The notes: generated by a model not told the origin, from the sequence alone. Numbered from the stretch's first letter, positions 36,553 to 48,600 are shown. The stretch is 64,000 nucleotides of DNA from Anaspis maculata (GCA_949128115.1 OX421966.1:34365042-34429041), one strand, 5' to 3'. Program-made: numbers and translations.

Positions 36553-36740
36553 TGTCGTCCTCGTTAGCTCAGCGGTGAGGGTAACTGTTGAAGTGGGACT
36601 TCTATTCTCGCGCCTAGATCACAACACACAACTAACGCACAACCACACATGGGAGTGAATTCGGTTCATGGCATCAGTGTATGTAACGAAGGCGTGTAAC
36701 GTTATTGCGTCAGTCCTTGGGGCGACCAGTGTCGTCCTAG
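36553..36740 (+). mobile_element. second tRNA-like SINE piece
   Basis: CGTTAGCTCAGCGGTGAGGG contains an exact A-box fit, as in many tRNA heads. The B-box region is eroded. Directly downstream of the SINE at 36045. Confidence 0.4.
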
Positions 36741-37089
36741 AAAATGGCAAAGTAAGCTGTTGCGGCGTTCGGTTCTATTCTTTACAGTTAGTATTCTTTT
36801 ACCGCTTGCATTGTGTTTTGAGTACAACAGCTTCCATCATAAACTAAAATTTGATTTCATCAATGAATTCTAACTCACGGTGTCATTTGAAACCGAAAAT
36901 GATTAATTTATTTTCGTAATGCGTGTCGCCGACACTGGACTCCTCTACTTGGTGTTGTGCAGAGGTGTTGTGGTGCCCGACAGGGATGGTTCTCGACTTG
37001 GCTAGAAGTTATCATTGTATCCATTGTGTGGCGCGAGGGGTGGATCACGGACCCAAAATTTGTACATCATAATACCAAAGCTTGTATTA

Positions 37090-37210
37090 CCCGTATTAAT
37101 TTGCACATAATACCGATAATACCGGAAATACTGAGAATAATACCAATAATACCGGAAATAATACCTATAATACCGATAATACCAAAAATACTGGAAAGTG
37201 GAAATAATAT
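37090..37210. repeat. imperfect AATACC/AATACCGAT microsatellite
   Basis: About 120 bases of AATACCGAT, AATACCGGA and AAATACTG variants. The open frame on the minus strand is a Tyr/Arg low-complexity artefact. Confidence 0.75.
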
Positions 37211-37343
37211 CAGATGATATTATTAATAATATCAATAATATCGCCATTGGAACCAAAAATCGTTTTCTTTCGATATCTTGTGAACCGTTCGACATATTTT
37301 GCTCAAATTTTACACAGACAGTCTTAAATTATTGACTCATGAG

Positions 37344-37733
37344 TAGGGCTGGGCGATTATGAGATTTTATAACCTATAATCGATTATAAAAAAATAATAT
37401 ATTACTTCGATTAATCGATGAGTTCATTTATTTCAAAATCGATTTATTGACTATTTTGAAATCAATTGATCGATTTTATTCGATTATGCATAGTCGATTA
37501 TGAAATATGCGATTATTCTATACGAATCGTTCATTGAATGATCGATTAATCGATCAAAAAATCGAATAATCTCTCAAATAGTCGATTATTCACAATCGAA
37601 TAATCGATTAATTGATCGTTTATTCATAATCGACTACCTAATTGAATAATCGATTGATCGGGATTTTCGATTAATCGATGTTTTTTTTTGCATGCTAAAA
37701 TAATCGATTGATCAAATGTTTTGCCCAGCGCTA
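37344..37733. mobile_element. hAT-like MITE filled with CGATTAATCGAT repeats
   Basis: Ends TAGGGCTGGGC and GCCCAGCGCTA, with an 8-bp duplication CTCATGAG at 37336-37343 and 37734-37741. The whole interior is an irregular array of ATCGATTA / TCGATTAATCGA words. TAGGGnTGGGC ends are known for hAT elements. Confidence 0.87.
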
Positions 37734-37741
37734 CTCATGAG

Positions 37742-38464
37742 CTACTTATAACGATTTCTTCAAGACACTCCAGTGTCCAATTTGAAAAAAAAACTGCTGT
37801 AAGTCACGAGACATTCCGTGAAATTCGGACCACATCAGTCAAACGGTAATTTTTTGGTGAAGAGTTGATGGTTAGGGAGTTTTATAACCAGGTAATATTT
37901 CAACCAGGTTTTGAAGCGCCTGTTTGAAAAATCGCGCTGCCTGGCAATAGCTTAACCTTGAGCCAAACATGGGATGATGGCTTCACTCCAGTTGAGTGAT
38001 AATTTGACTGCGACAACGCTTAGCGCGACCAAAATTGGAATGGGAGGCCGCCGGTTGGTAGTGCCAGTCGGAGAGCCGCTAGCGAATCTCTTCTGATTGG
38101 CGGCCTTATTGTGAGTGGAGAAGATAATATCGTAGGAACTCTAGAACCACGTAGTTATCGCAAATCACATTCACGAGGTACATGTAAATACCTATGTATT
38201 TTACATTTTTTGATTTTTTCATTTAAAATTGATACCGGAGTTTTCCAAACGACATTCTTATACTTTGTGGAGATTATTAGATTGCCATGCTGTGCCTACC
38301 AGACACAGTTTCCACCGTGCTGTAATATAACGGGGAAAATCGTACAGTAAGAAAATCCGTCACGATGTCACATTCGCATAATTATTATGTGTACCTTGGA
38401 CAGACGGACCGCGTCGGCTCACCGGCACCGCAGGAAGATAAAATAAAATAATAATAATAGTATA
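37742..38464. other. intergenic, nothing recognised
   Basis: No gene. A short ATAA microsatellite lies at about 38436-38462. Confidence 0.4.
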
Positions 38465-38932
38465 TTATATACCAAGGTTGTGAAGGATGCTGTTATAGCT
38501 GCGGCGCCTGTTTAAATCCCGAAGCGCAGCTGAGGGATATAAGGCGCCAAAGCTATAACAGCGTTCACAACCGTGGTTTATATACTATTTTTCTTACTAC
38601 TAGCAAACATTAAATCCCAATTTGTAACGATTTTTTGAGAATATGGAATGTGACAGGACTGACAGGAGGTTAAAAATGTGACAGGAGGTTAATAATAGTG
38701 ACAGGCGGTTAATAATGTGACAGTCAGCCTACTGGTTGTGATAAATCACTTCACGACCTCTAAGCAGGTCAATAACGGCCTACTTCACAGCTAGTAGTGA
38801 GAAATAGTATATTATATACCAAGGTTGAGAAAGTATTATTATAGCTGAAGCGCCAGTTTAGATCCCGAAGCGCAGCTGAGGGATATAAGGCGCTGAAGCT
38901 ATAATAATTTTCTCGACCGTGGTTTATATAGA
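38465..38932. repeat. two tandem copies of a hairpin unit
   Basis: Hairpins at 38465-38587 and 38811-38932 share TATATACCAAGGTTG, a CCCGAAGCGCAGCTGAGGGA middle and a mirrored ACCGTGGTTTATAT end. The DNA between them is bounded by TTACTACTAG and its mirror CTAGTAGTGA, repeated again near 39002. Repeat distance about 346 bases. Confidence 0.8.
38649..38724. repeat. 19-bp minisatellite
   Basis: GTGACAGGAGGTTAATAAT-type unit repeated nearly four times between the two hairpins. Confidence 0.85.
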
Positions 38933-39063
38933 ATTTTTTTTACTACTTGAAAATCGCCATCCCAGTTGAGGAACAGGTTAATAATGATGTACTTCACGGC
39001 TAGTAGTGAAAAAAAATTATTATTATATTATAGGTACTTTATGAAGAATATTATTAATGAAAA

Positions 39064-39463
39064 TACAGCGTGTTCAACAATGATTGTCCTTGCCGCCTTT
39101 TCGAAATTTGGTCCGCATTAGACATGCCCCGCTTCAATGAAATCATTTTGGAATACCGTAGTTACGAAATTGATAGACGTCACGTCACACTGACTGATAA
39201 AAAATCTGAGGTTAACAGTGACGGCATTGACGGCTGATCCATTCCCGTTCCGTCGGGTTGCTTGTTCACTATTTACCAGCAGTCAGAGCCGTCACTGTTG
39301 ACCTAAAATTTGATATCAATCAGTGTGACGTGACGTCTATCAATTTCGTTACTACGGTAACAATGCTACGGTATTGCAAAACGATTTCATTGAAGCGGCG
39401 CATGTCTAATGCGGGCCAAATTTCGAAAAGGCGGCAAGGACAATCATTGTTGAACACGCTGTA
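39064..39463. mobile_element. foldback element 10
   Basis: Starts TACAGCGTGTTCAACAATGA and ends with the mirror. Arms of about 180 bases share GACGTCACGTCACACTGA-type words. 400 bases. The ends are a variant of the TACAGGGTGTTC terminus. Confidence 0.87.
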
Positions 39464-42400
39464 GATAGATATTTTTTTTTGGTAAATCGCGCTTGTACTG
39501 AAAATTTTACACTGTTCTGTTGATCACCCTGTAGAAACTTTATATCACATTTTTCGTGTTTGACGTGATCAAGGCATGAAAATGAAAGAGTGGGATATCG
39601 AACATGGAAACCGATATGAAATCGCCGATGGCAATCGAGAATAGGGTCCTTGCATGAATTTTATATTGAGACGACTGCTCCATAAAATCATTCAAAACGT
39701 TATCCACAATGATTTCCACAAAAAAAAATCAAAAAAATTGATCCATCCTTTAAATGAAGATCAAAGTTTGAATATTTTTATCGCACCAAAAAACGCGGTC
39801 GCTTCTACAATGACCTTGTATGACCACGATGACGTCAACCCGAGAGTTCTATTTTTCGTTTGCAAGTTTTTTTCTTTGCGAGGTTGCAGCCCTGCGCCCT
39901 GAAACCCCGCGAAAATTCAAATCTTCATTATTTTACAGATCTATTTCAATTTTGGAGCCACGAACAGCGCCGTCGCTCTTGCTCACGTGTCAGGGCCATC
40001 CCCAAGCTCGTGCTGCGCGCTTTTCAACCTGAATTGAGCGTCAGCCCTACAGACGTCTGAGACGGTGACAGTGAGATATGTCAAACATTTAAAATTCGTA
40101 GTCGAAATTTGTTAGTGTAGAATCAAGTAGCCCCAGCCCGGGGTACGATGACGTCATCCCGCAGCTGACACATCGATGCATGGAAGCTGCATGCCCAACA
40201 GTTTTGGTGTTTTAAATTTACAAAATAAAATAATATATCAAGATTTTCGAAAAACCGTTCAGTCTGTAGTGCTATTTGGCTACCAAAGCATCATTAGAGG
40301 CATTAAAAAAAAATCGTGGGACTCTATTATGATGATTTTGAAAATCTCAAGCTGAATTTCCTTGTCTCCTCCCCAGATTCTTTTGATGTGTGTAATTACT
40401 GAAGGTCGAGGTAAAAGTTCAGTTAGTGAGAAAATAAATTATTTGCCGTATATAACGCCATATAAAAAATGTTCCGCCGTTTCATTCATGCAACGTTTGA
40501 TTATTGCGAATATTGCGATTATATTCGAAAATTCACATATCCAGTCCCATTTGTAACCCCCTCACAAAGGACGATTCGCCTATGATAAGGCCGCAAAAAC
40601 ACCGCCATCACATCAGCCCGGCAGCAAAAACCGCGATCGGCATTTTAGCGCACAAACAGGACGACGAGCCTCAAGTCCAACGAAAGCAAATAAATTGGAG
40701 CGAATTTATCGTTTGCTTAGTTTAGTGTTATAATGCACTAATACATAAACATTAGAGTTTACTCGTAACTAACGGAAAGCACTGATTCGTGCGTGATATC
40801 TGGTCGTTTTAGGGGGTGCCATACATTACGGTATTAAAAAAATCATTGGCTGGCGAGGGAATAAGTTGATGGCACGCACGTGCAGTCCTCTGCATTTCTG
40901 TTAGAAAAAGTTCAGAGGTCTGTTGTTTAGAATATACATACCAAGTTAAAGTTCAAGTGCGACATCTTAATATGAATTTAAAGGACAACCTTAACACGTC
41001 CAATCGAGTAGTCCCGACAACAAGCGACAAAAACTGTGTCAACTTGCCCTTCCTTTATGTCGCGTCGCTTTTGGATTCTGGATTTACTGGGGGGAGTTGA
41101 TGAAACGTAGTTTCACCTGGCACGTATAGATCTCACTATTGGGCCCATTGTACCCCTTCCTTCATCAGCCGGACTTACCGAGCCACAATGTGGTGCCGGA
41201 TGTTTGATGGTCGGTCCACCCAAGCACTGGTGCCGAGAAGCGCACGGTTAACCTATTTTGTTGATTAAGTTGTTTAGTGCTTAGTGATTGTTGTATTTGG
41301 TGAGGAGCTCTTCTTGAAATCCAGGCAAGTACATCACTGATTTGATCCAGATAATCAAAGTGGCAGGTGTGCAGAAAAATTATTAACACAAGTTATTGCC
41401 GACACAAAGTCGCACTTCATGAGGAGTACAATCTCTATTATTATTGCTTAAATAATGGTCGTAACCCAATTGTAGTCTTATGTCAGATTTAATCAAATTG
41501 CACGAAGCAAATTACATGGGTTTTTTTTATTTGTACAGGTGCTTCAAATCGGCTTTGCTTTTCTTTTTCTATGCAGTCAACCCTTTTTTAGGTTAGCCTA
41601 GCATTAGTCAGTGCGTTAAATTGTAAGCTTAAAAGTAATTGGGAGAAATATTTGAGACGCGTGGAAAAAAGGGTTGAACCGCAGGTGCGGTATTGCGAAA
41701 GTAGCAAACACACCAGCTTGACGTCAGGAGCGTACGAAACAGACGCTGTCGTTACAAAGAATGTGGTGAGATGGAGCCATAAGCCATGCGAATCCAAAAC
41801 AGCAATTACCCAAACAAAATTGGTAATTTTTTTGGTTTATTTGATGTCGGCCTATTTCCGCAACGAGGCGTAACATCGACGCCGGTGAATGCTTTCCTAC
41901 ACTATACCGGAAATTTTGCCGAGTCCCTGTGTGTTCCAACACGGGGTGGGGATTTCTAACGACAACTAACATCGAATGGATTCAGCACCATCGTTCGTAT
42001 TTTACGGGCTATGCGACACACATATGCATTCAGCAAGCATTCCAACTAATAGTAGCCGAGGCACACACGTTAAATGGAAAGAAAACGGCATTTGATGTTA
42101 CAAGCAAGCCACTTTGCACAGTTGTTACTAAGACACTAACAAACATTTTTTCCGCAGCACATGAAAATCGGTCCCTTAGGAAAGCGGGGGGGGGGAACCC
42201 CCTTGGAAAGAGTAACTTTTTCAAATATTGACCGATTTTCACAATTTTGGTGTCGATTCCACACAATTTGATATCACCAAGAAAAATAGAGACAATGCTA
42301 ATGCTGTAAGTTACAAGGTATGGTTATTTTTAGGTGCCATTTTCAAGATATGGCCGCCAATTTCGCAAAATTTTATCTGATTTGAAAAAAGCCTTGTAAC

Positions 42401-42590
42401 ATGTCCAAACCGACTAATTCAAGGATGCTCTTCACGTTTCCTTTGTCTAAAATAATGTTCGGTGCATTATTATAACTATTATTATCCGGTAAATGTGGAA
42501 TGGGGGTGCAGGGGGCACCCCTCAGCAGCGGGTGTGATTATGCACTCATCTGAACTTCGCCCTAAGTTTGATTTTTCAGTGTTTATTTTA
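39464..42590. other. intergenic, mostly unassigned
   Basis: No supported gene in 3.1 kb. Several open frames (for example 41929-42231) lack recognisable motifs. A G-run lies at 42186-42195. 42330-42400 shares a GCCATnTT..GGCCGCC block with 44330-44400 in inverse orientation, a diverged dispersed repeat. Confidence 0.4.
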
Positions 42591-42619
42591 TTTTAATTTT
42601 CATTTCTTATACTTTATTC

Positions 42620-42666
42620 TGGAAAATCAATAAAGACAGTTTATTATTATTATTATTATTATTATA
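42620..42666 (+). repeat. AATAAA followed by (TTA)n tail
   Basis: AATCAATAAAGACAG is followed by about eight TTA/TAT units. This resembles the 3' end of a non-LTR retroposon with a short-repeat tail, but no reverse transcriptase sequence was found upstream. Confidence 0.35.
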
Positions 42667-43019
42667 AATGAGTTCCATAAATCTTACGTCTTATTTTAAA
42701 TTCAACGCCACAACCCGAATGTGGATTTGAATATGCGAAATGTTTTGGCGGCAGTTATTCATGACTGCAGCTTGCAGCGCTGTTGGTCCAAATGTAGTGA
42801 CATATTGAGGTAAGGAAACAGATGTATAAAGCCAACACTGCCTTCAATTACCCTCAGTTGATCTGTAAGTGGGTTTTCCCCACAGTGAATCTCAAGAATG
42901 ATATTTGAATTATTCAGATTTCTTTCAGAAACGTCTCTTCTGGTTTACCTCAAATCATAGGCTCAGCGACAACCGTAGATGAATTCGTCAGATCTTCGGA
43001 TTATCTTGAAAGACCAACC

Positions 43020-44090
43020 TCAATGATGTCACTTGCGATCAGATGGAAGAAGCTGATAGCAGGATATTTCTTCATGTCATGGACATGGTAATTCTCGATA
43101 CTGAAAACGTCCCCATTTTAAGTTCCGATACAGAATTCGTAGTCCTAGCGATCTCCTACAACTTCGACATAAAAAGCGACGGCCTCAGGCAATTACGGAT
43201 TCTCTATGGTACCTCCAAGCATTACAGACACCTAGCAATCCATCCATTTGCAAAAGCTCTTGGAGAGTCCAGATCCGTAGCTCAGCGTGGTTTCCACGCC
43301 TACATAGATTGTGATAGCGTTTCGTTTTTTAGTTGATAGAAAGACAAAAAGACAGGTGGAGTGCTTGGAAAGATATTTACACCGATGCATTCACACCTTT
43401 AGCTCGTCCTCCTGCACATACTCTCACTGAGGATACACTGAAGACCTCGGAAGAAAACACAGTCCGCATGTATGGAGTGTGTGATCCTGAGTGTATCACT
43501 GTAGATCAGGTTTGCGAAAATCTATTTGCCACAGAGAATCGACCTTTGGCCCTGTGGTCCTCCGACATCTGGTGTCCTAGTACAGCATCCTCGACGAGCC
43601 GCTCACCAGGCTGGTCAGTTGTGAGGACAAGCCACGTCCACTAGCCAGTGTGACACAACTCCAGAAGGATTGGGTTGGGCACTCCAAAATGATAAGTGGG
43701 AACCAGTATGGTCTCAGTTAAGGTGCGTTCAGTCAGCTTATTTAGCCGCAAGTTTTAATTTTATTCGCAAGCGCAGCGACGCTCATTGGCTCTTATGAAC
43801 CAGCCTCCTCGGAACAGCCAATAAGCGATGCAGCGCTTACGGCTAAAACTAAAATTGCGGCTAAATAAGCTGACTGAACGCACCTATATAGGAAGTGTGG
43901 AGTGCTGGTCATGCCTTGGACCGATGTGGCTGCAAGACTGGTTGCCAAACTATGCAATGTAAATGCAAAAGAAATCGGCTACCCTGCACTCTTAGTTGCA
44001 AGAGCTGTAAAGGAGGCTGCACCAACAAAAACTATGCCTTCAGTTTTTTTTATAAATTTGGAGGAAAGTATAGGTACTAGAAGCCCCAAT
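43020..44090 (+). pseudogene. Broken repetitive-family gene with C-terminal Tesmin/TSO1-like CXC domain
   Basis: Segment 43043-43332 has an E-E-A-D-S-R-I-F-L-H start, an acidic D-T-E-F-V-V-L-A strand, then H-A-Y-I-D-C-D-S-V-S-F-F. I recognise this as a multicopy family of invertebrate and cnidarian genomes, often fused to a CXC domain. After a stop and frame change, 43349-43560 continues with D-R-W-S-A-W-K and M-Y-G-V-C-D-P-E-C. Another frame change leads to 43560-43715, with one in-frame TGA. A 165-bp MITE interrupts at 43721-43885. Then 43920-44020 gives C-G-C-K-x-G-C and C-K-C-K-R-N, a Tesmin/TSO1-like Cys-rich repeat. With at least two frameshifts, one stop and one insertion it is dead. 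Function of the family is not known to me; a link to mobile elements is inferred from its copy number. Confidence 0.7.
43721..43885. mobile_element. AGGTGCGTTCAG MITE, copy 1
   Basis: 25-base terminal inverted repeats beginning AGGTGCGTTCAGTCAGCTTA; inner GCGCAGCGACGC / GATGCAGCGCTTACGG and ATTGGCT / AGCCAAT also pair. It interrupts the CXC-domain pseudogene. Relatives at 50733-51229 and 57896-58052. Confidence 0.88.
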
Positions 44091-44840
44091 AATTACTTTT
44101 CAGTTCAGGACTTGATCCTACGATTGGTTCAGCTGATCCAGGGAACAGTGTGCAACAAATTATTGCGAATAATATGTAACTGAATATTTCTTCATTAGTA
44201 TAAATATTGAAAAAAATTGCCTTCTATGCTTCCTTCATTCAATAACTCCCTTCAGATATCTCGAATGTTATTTTAGATGAAGAAAACGTAAAGAGCGCCA
44301 CAAAATTAATCAGTTTAGACACGCGACAAGCTTATTTACAAATCAGATGAAATTTTGCTAAATAGGCGGCCATATTTTGAAGATGACGCCCGAAAATGAA
44401 AAAATAACTGTATCTTGTGACGTACTTCATCTCTATCTTTCTTAGCGATATTAAACCACTATTCATGAAAACTACTATTACATTCGTATCTTGGAACACC
44501 TTCGCAGCTTGGTCGGAGTTACAATGTAAGGAACTGATGATGATAAAAAAAAAACTAAATGCCACCTCTTACCCGGGGTTCCTTGAAAAATGACGTAACA
44601 GAAACGAATTTCTAATATTCAATAACCTATATTTTTCGGGATTCAAACCAGACGCATACTTGGCGGTAAGATGTCAAATCTACATTAAACAAGTGAGTAT
44701 GCCTTCACCTGCGTGAGTCTCAGTAGCGCATTTTCTCAAAGAGGCATATTGTGAACATAAAGAAATTTGGTTGAAGGAGAAACACCATTCTTTGCCCACT
44801 TTCTTCATTCGAAACTCATTGGGATATTTTGTTATCAGAA
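44091..44840. other. intergenic, nothing recognised
   Basis: Only a diverged GGCGGCCATATTTTGAAGATG block near 44360 recalls other dispersed repeats in the window. Confidence 0.4.
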
Positions 44841-45590
44841 TGGGGTACTTGCCAACAGGGCCGTCTCTAGACATTTGGCCGCCATCGTGCAAAAACTGTT
44901 GGGCCGCCCCTTTCTCCATTTTTTCAATGTTAAATTTTTTTATAGCTTCTTCAATTTCGATTTTATTTTATGAAAATAACAGAAACAGCGACTGAAATTG
45001 CAATTTTCGCATTTTGAACCAATTTTTTTTTATTAAGTAGGTAGTCAGTAACGATATTATAATAAACAAATAAACGAAAGTGGACTTACTTACCGGACGG
45101 TTTGTGAATAAGATAAAATAACGTCAAAATAAGACGCCTGACTTCTTCTCGTGTCTATTAGGAATAGGTAAACAATAACTACAATTGAATACCGAACTGC
45201 TTCTAGGTACTGTACTTACCAGTCGATTACGGTTCCACCGCCCTTTGCTCAAGAATTTAGCAAGGATCTTGCAGAATCTGATTTCATATTCACGTGTTTT
45301 AAAGGTAGGTACCTATCCATCATACCGTTTGAAAAAAATGTTCAGGGGCGGCCGGGCCGCTGCGCTGGCGTAAAATGTGAAAAAAACACAAATTTCAAAA
45401 TGTTCAGGGGCGGCCGCGAAAGTAGGATATAAAAAGAAAAAAATAGAAAATGAACACATTTCTGCCCCGAAATGCCGCCCCCTGAATCTGGCCGCCCTTG
45501 TGCCATGCACGAGTTGCACGCCCGCTTAAGACGGCCCTGCTTGCCAATGAAATAGATTTGAATGAAAATTCTTTCACTCATCAATATTTT
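44841..45590. mobile_element. left-end fragment of element A, split by a hAT element
   Basis: TGGGGTACTTGCCAA at 44841-44855 is the left end of element A; it resumes at 45540 as CTTGCCAATGAAATAGATT and soon diverges. Only about 40 bases of element A remain. Confidence 0.55.
44856..45539. mobile_element. hAT-like non-autonomous element
   Basis: Ends CAGGGCCGTCTCTAG and TTAAGACGGCCCTG. Exact 8-bp duplication CTTGCCAA at 44848-44855 and 45540-45547, inside the end of element A. The interior has several GGGGCGGCCG words and no transposase. Confidence 0.9.
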
Positions 45591-47040
45591 TTTGTTTGAG
45601 GGCGGGAGCTGAGAGCGGCGACTAATCAACAGTAGTCTATTCTTTCCCATTTTCAGTCGGCTATCCATATAGCGAAAGAACTAGATCGCTATGTCTTCGA
45701 GTTTATGTTTTCCATTTATCTCTTACTTTGAGGGCAGCGTGTGGGAGTGGCAGCATTCGGCAAAGTAACTGTTGCACAGTTTGAGTTAGAAGTTTCTAAA
45801 TGTTTAAGGAAATATGACAATCAGTGAAAATTGTGGAAGTTGCATTTTTTTGTTTGGGAGCGGGAGCTGGAGGCGGCAACTAATCAAAAGTGGCCTATCT
45901 CTTCCCATTTTTAGTCAGCTATCTATATAGCGGAACAATTAGATCACTATGTCTTCAGGGTTATGTTTTACATTTATCTCTTACTTTGGGGGCGGCGTGT
46001 GGGAGCGGCAGAGTTTGGCAAAGAAAATCTTCCACAGTTTGAGTTTGGAGTTTCTGAATGTTTGAGGTAACATTGAAATGTAAATCAGTGGAAATTATTG
46101 AAAGTTGCACTCTTTTTCTTTTGGGGGTGGAAGTTGGAGGCGGCGCCATATCAAAAGTAGCCTATTCTTTCCCATTTTTAGTTAGCTATCCATATAGCGA
46201 AAGAATTGGATCGTTATGTCTTCGGGTTTATGTTTTTCATTCATCTCTCACTTCAAGGGGAGCGTGTGGGGGCGGCAGCATTCGGCAAAGTAACTGTTGC
46301 ACAGTTTGAGTTGGGAGTTTCTAAATGTAAGGGAAATATGACAATCACTGAAAATTGTGAAAGTTGCATTTTTGTTTGTTTGGAGGCGGCAGCTGGAGGC
46401 GGCGGCTTATTAAAAGTGGCCTATTCTCCAATTTCAGTCAGCTATCAATATAGTGGAAGAATTAGATCGCTATGTCTTAAGGTTCATGTTTTACATTTAT
46501 CTCTCACTTTGGGGGCGGCGTGTGGGAGCGGCAGAGTTTGGCAGAGAAATTCCTGCACAGTTTGGATCAAGTGTTTCTAAATGTTCGAGGTAACATTATC
46601 AGCTGAATCAGTGAAAATTGTTGAAAATTGCACTTTTTCTCTTTTGGGGGCGGAAGCTGGAGGCGGCGCCATATCAAAAGTAGCCTATTCTTCTCCATTT
46701 TCAGTCAGCTATCCATATAGCGGAAAACTTAGATCGCTATGTCTTCGGGTTCATGTTTTCCATTTCTCTCTTACTTTGGGGGCGACGCCGACGTGTGGGA
46801 GCGTCAGCGTTCGGCTGAGCAAATGTTGCACAATTTGAGTTGACAGTTCCTAAATGTTATAGGGAACATCTCAATCAGTAACATTTGTGAAAGTTGCACT
46901 TTTTATCGTTTGGGGGTGGAATCTGGAGGCGGCGACTAACCAAAAGTAGCCTATCCTTTCCCATTTTCAGTCAGCTATTTGTATACCGAAAGAATCAGAT
47001 CGCTATGTCTTCGGGTTTATGTTTTACATTTTAAAGTGAT
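45590..47040 (+). repeat. tandem array of 256-268 bp units (about 5.5 copies)
   Basis: The anchor word GCTATCCATATAGCG recurs at about 45660, 45919, 46185, 46441, 46709 and 46974. Units alternate between two types: one with CAGCATTCGGCAAAGTAACTG, one with CAGAGTTTGGCA and a GAGGTAACATT segment. This gives an A-B higher-order repeat of about 525 bases. Open frames across it (46058-46309, 46206-46580, 46581-46838) repeat similar peptides because of the array; no signal of a real protein. Confidence 0.88.
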
Positions 47041-48324
47041 TGGGGGCGGCTTTCAGCAGTTTTTTCATGTCGGCGGCGCATATTGAAGACGGAATGTTTC
47101 TTGGCTTACGTTTATAAGTGGCAACTATGTATTATTCAAAAAATGAGAACACCAGAGCATCAGGTCTGGTAGAAAGTGCAATATTATGTTATTTCAAGTT
47201 TATCGGGGGCGGTTTTCTCTATGTTGGCGGCGCAATATAGACATCCAATATAGCCTAGCCCTCCTTTGGGAGTGGCAGCTATGTAACAGCGAAAAAATTA
47301 GAAAGCTAGGTCGTCTAGTTTGGGAGGAGTTCGAGGAACGGACGGACGGACGGACAAAGCGGTTGCAATAGCGATTTTCATCAAGATGGAAAATGCGCTA
47401 AAAACTGTAGAATTTGCCCAGCCGACTAGAATTACGGTAGAAGTGAACCTATATTATAACACTTCAAGGGTACAGTACGTCGATCAAAACCTACCTCAAA
47501 TTTTTTTTGCACAATACTTGATACAAAAAGGTCACGTCCTGAAGCATGTCCAAAAAGAGTGCGTTACAACCAAAGAGCAACTGACTACTGACAGATATAT
47601 TTTTGGCTGCAATATGCGCGTACAACGTATGCCTGTCGCCAAAAGACAATCATCAGGACAAAACATACCCGTAATCAGCAACAGCCAATGAGAGACTGGC
47701 ATTTGCAGCCTATTATTCCTGCTGATATGCTACAAGCATCAAATAATCAAATAATACAGTTTGACATTTTAAGGATGGTGAGACGAGACGGCTCCCTCAA
47801 GTGAACCATAAATAAACATTAAAAAAAAACACACGGAAAACCGAGGTGAAACACGGAAATATCAATCCTTGGCAAATGTGAGACAACATGAACATTCGGG
47901 CGATTTCAGCTGTGATTTACCGTTTTGTCGATTTTAGGGGCGCACCATGCTGGATGGCTCAGCCGGCAAGAGAGATCGAGAGTCCTTCAACCTCTCGAAA
48001 TTGGGTCAGGAATGCAGTGAAAGTGGAAAACGTAAAACGTTTACCTTAGCAAGAATAAAGGGGATGAAACCAAGGACAAAAGGAATTGAAACACACAAGT
48101 TCACCTTCACGATTCTCTCGATGACGTCATATTTCGCAATGTGGATTCTCACACCGTATACTTCCCACGCATCATTCTCAAGTATCTAAGAAGTACTTAA
48201 CAACCATAAGTACCTACGTACCCGGATTGTCATTTTAAATTGGTAGGTAACGTTTAACGTAGGTAGGAAGGTAGGTATATCTAAATATTTACCTGAGAAA
48301 CGAGGAATGACGACGACTATAAAA
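47041..48324. other. intergenic, unassigned
   Basis: Starts with GGGGGCGG-rich sequence related to the array, and has a GGACGGACGGACGGAC run at 47338-47355. No supported gene. A 123-codon frame at 47320-47691 has no family features. Confidence 0.4.
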
Positions 48325-48374
48325 TAAGGTGACCAACTTCAAATGAACGAAAATCAGGACAGTGAAAAACCAGT

Positions 48375-48600
48375 CCATCTCCCCATCTTGCGGTGTGTCC
48401 AATAGGAAGCCTCGACCAGAAGAAAAGGTCTTCGCAGCAATAAATTATTTTGGTACATTATTGCAAAAAGTACACATAAAACACGTACACACATACAATA
48501 AGTATCGTTATTGTTTTGTTGTTAGCTTGGAAACTGTTTGAAACTTGCTTGTCAAAAAATTAATAATAATAGTACCTACTCTAAAACAATGAAGTGATAT
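48375..48600. repeat. dispersed repeat, copy 2 (reverse of 5990-6210)
   Basis: Reverse-complement match over about 210 bases to Ly6 intron 2, including AAACTGTTTGAAACTTGCTT and TTGCGGTGTGTC. Confidence 0.7.

Noticed and set aside
37002..37295. Tyr/Arg-rich minus-strand frame
   Set aside because: Translation of the AATACC microsatellite; low complexity.
38465..39015. CRISPR-like array
   Set aside because: Repeats are hairpins and a 19-bp minisatellite in insect DNA, without uniform repeat-spacer structure or cas genes.
41929..42231. Upstream part of the CXC-domain pseudogene
   Set aside because: The frame shows no similarity that I can recognise to the family and is separated by 800 bases with a possible retroposon tail.
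46058..46838. Tandem protein-like frames with Gly- and Cys-rich peptides
   Set aside because: They follow the 260-bp tandem array and are broken at unit boundaries.
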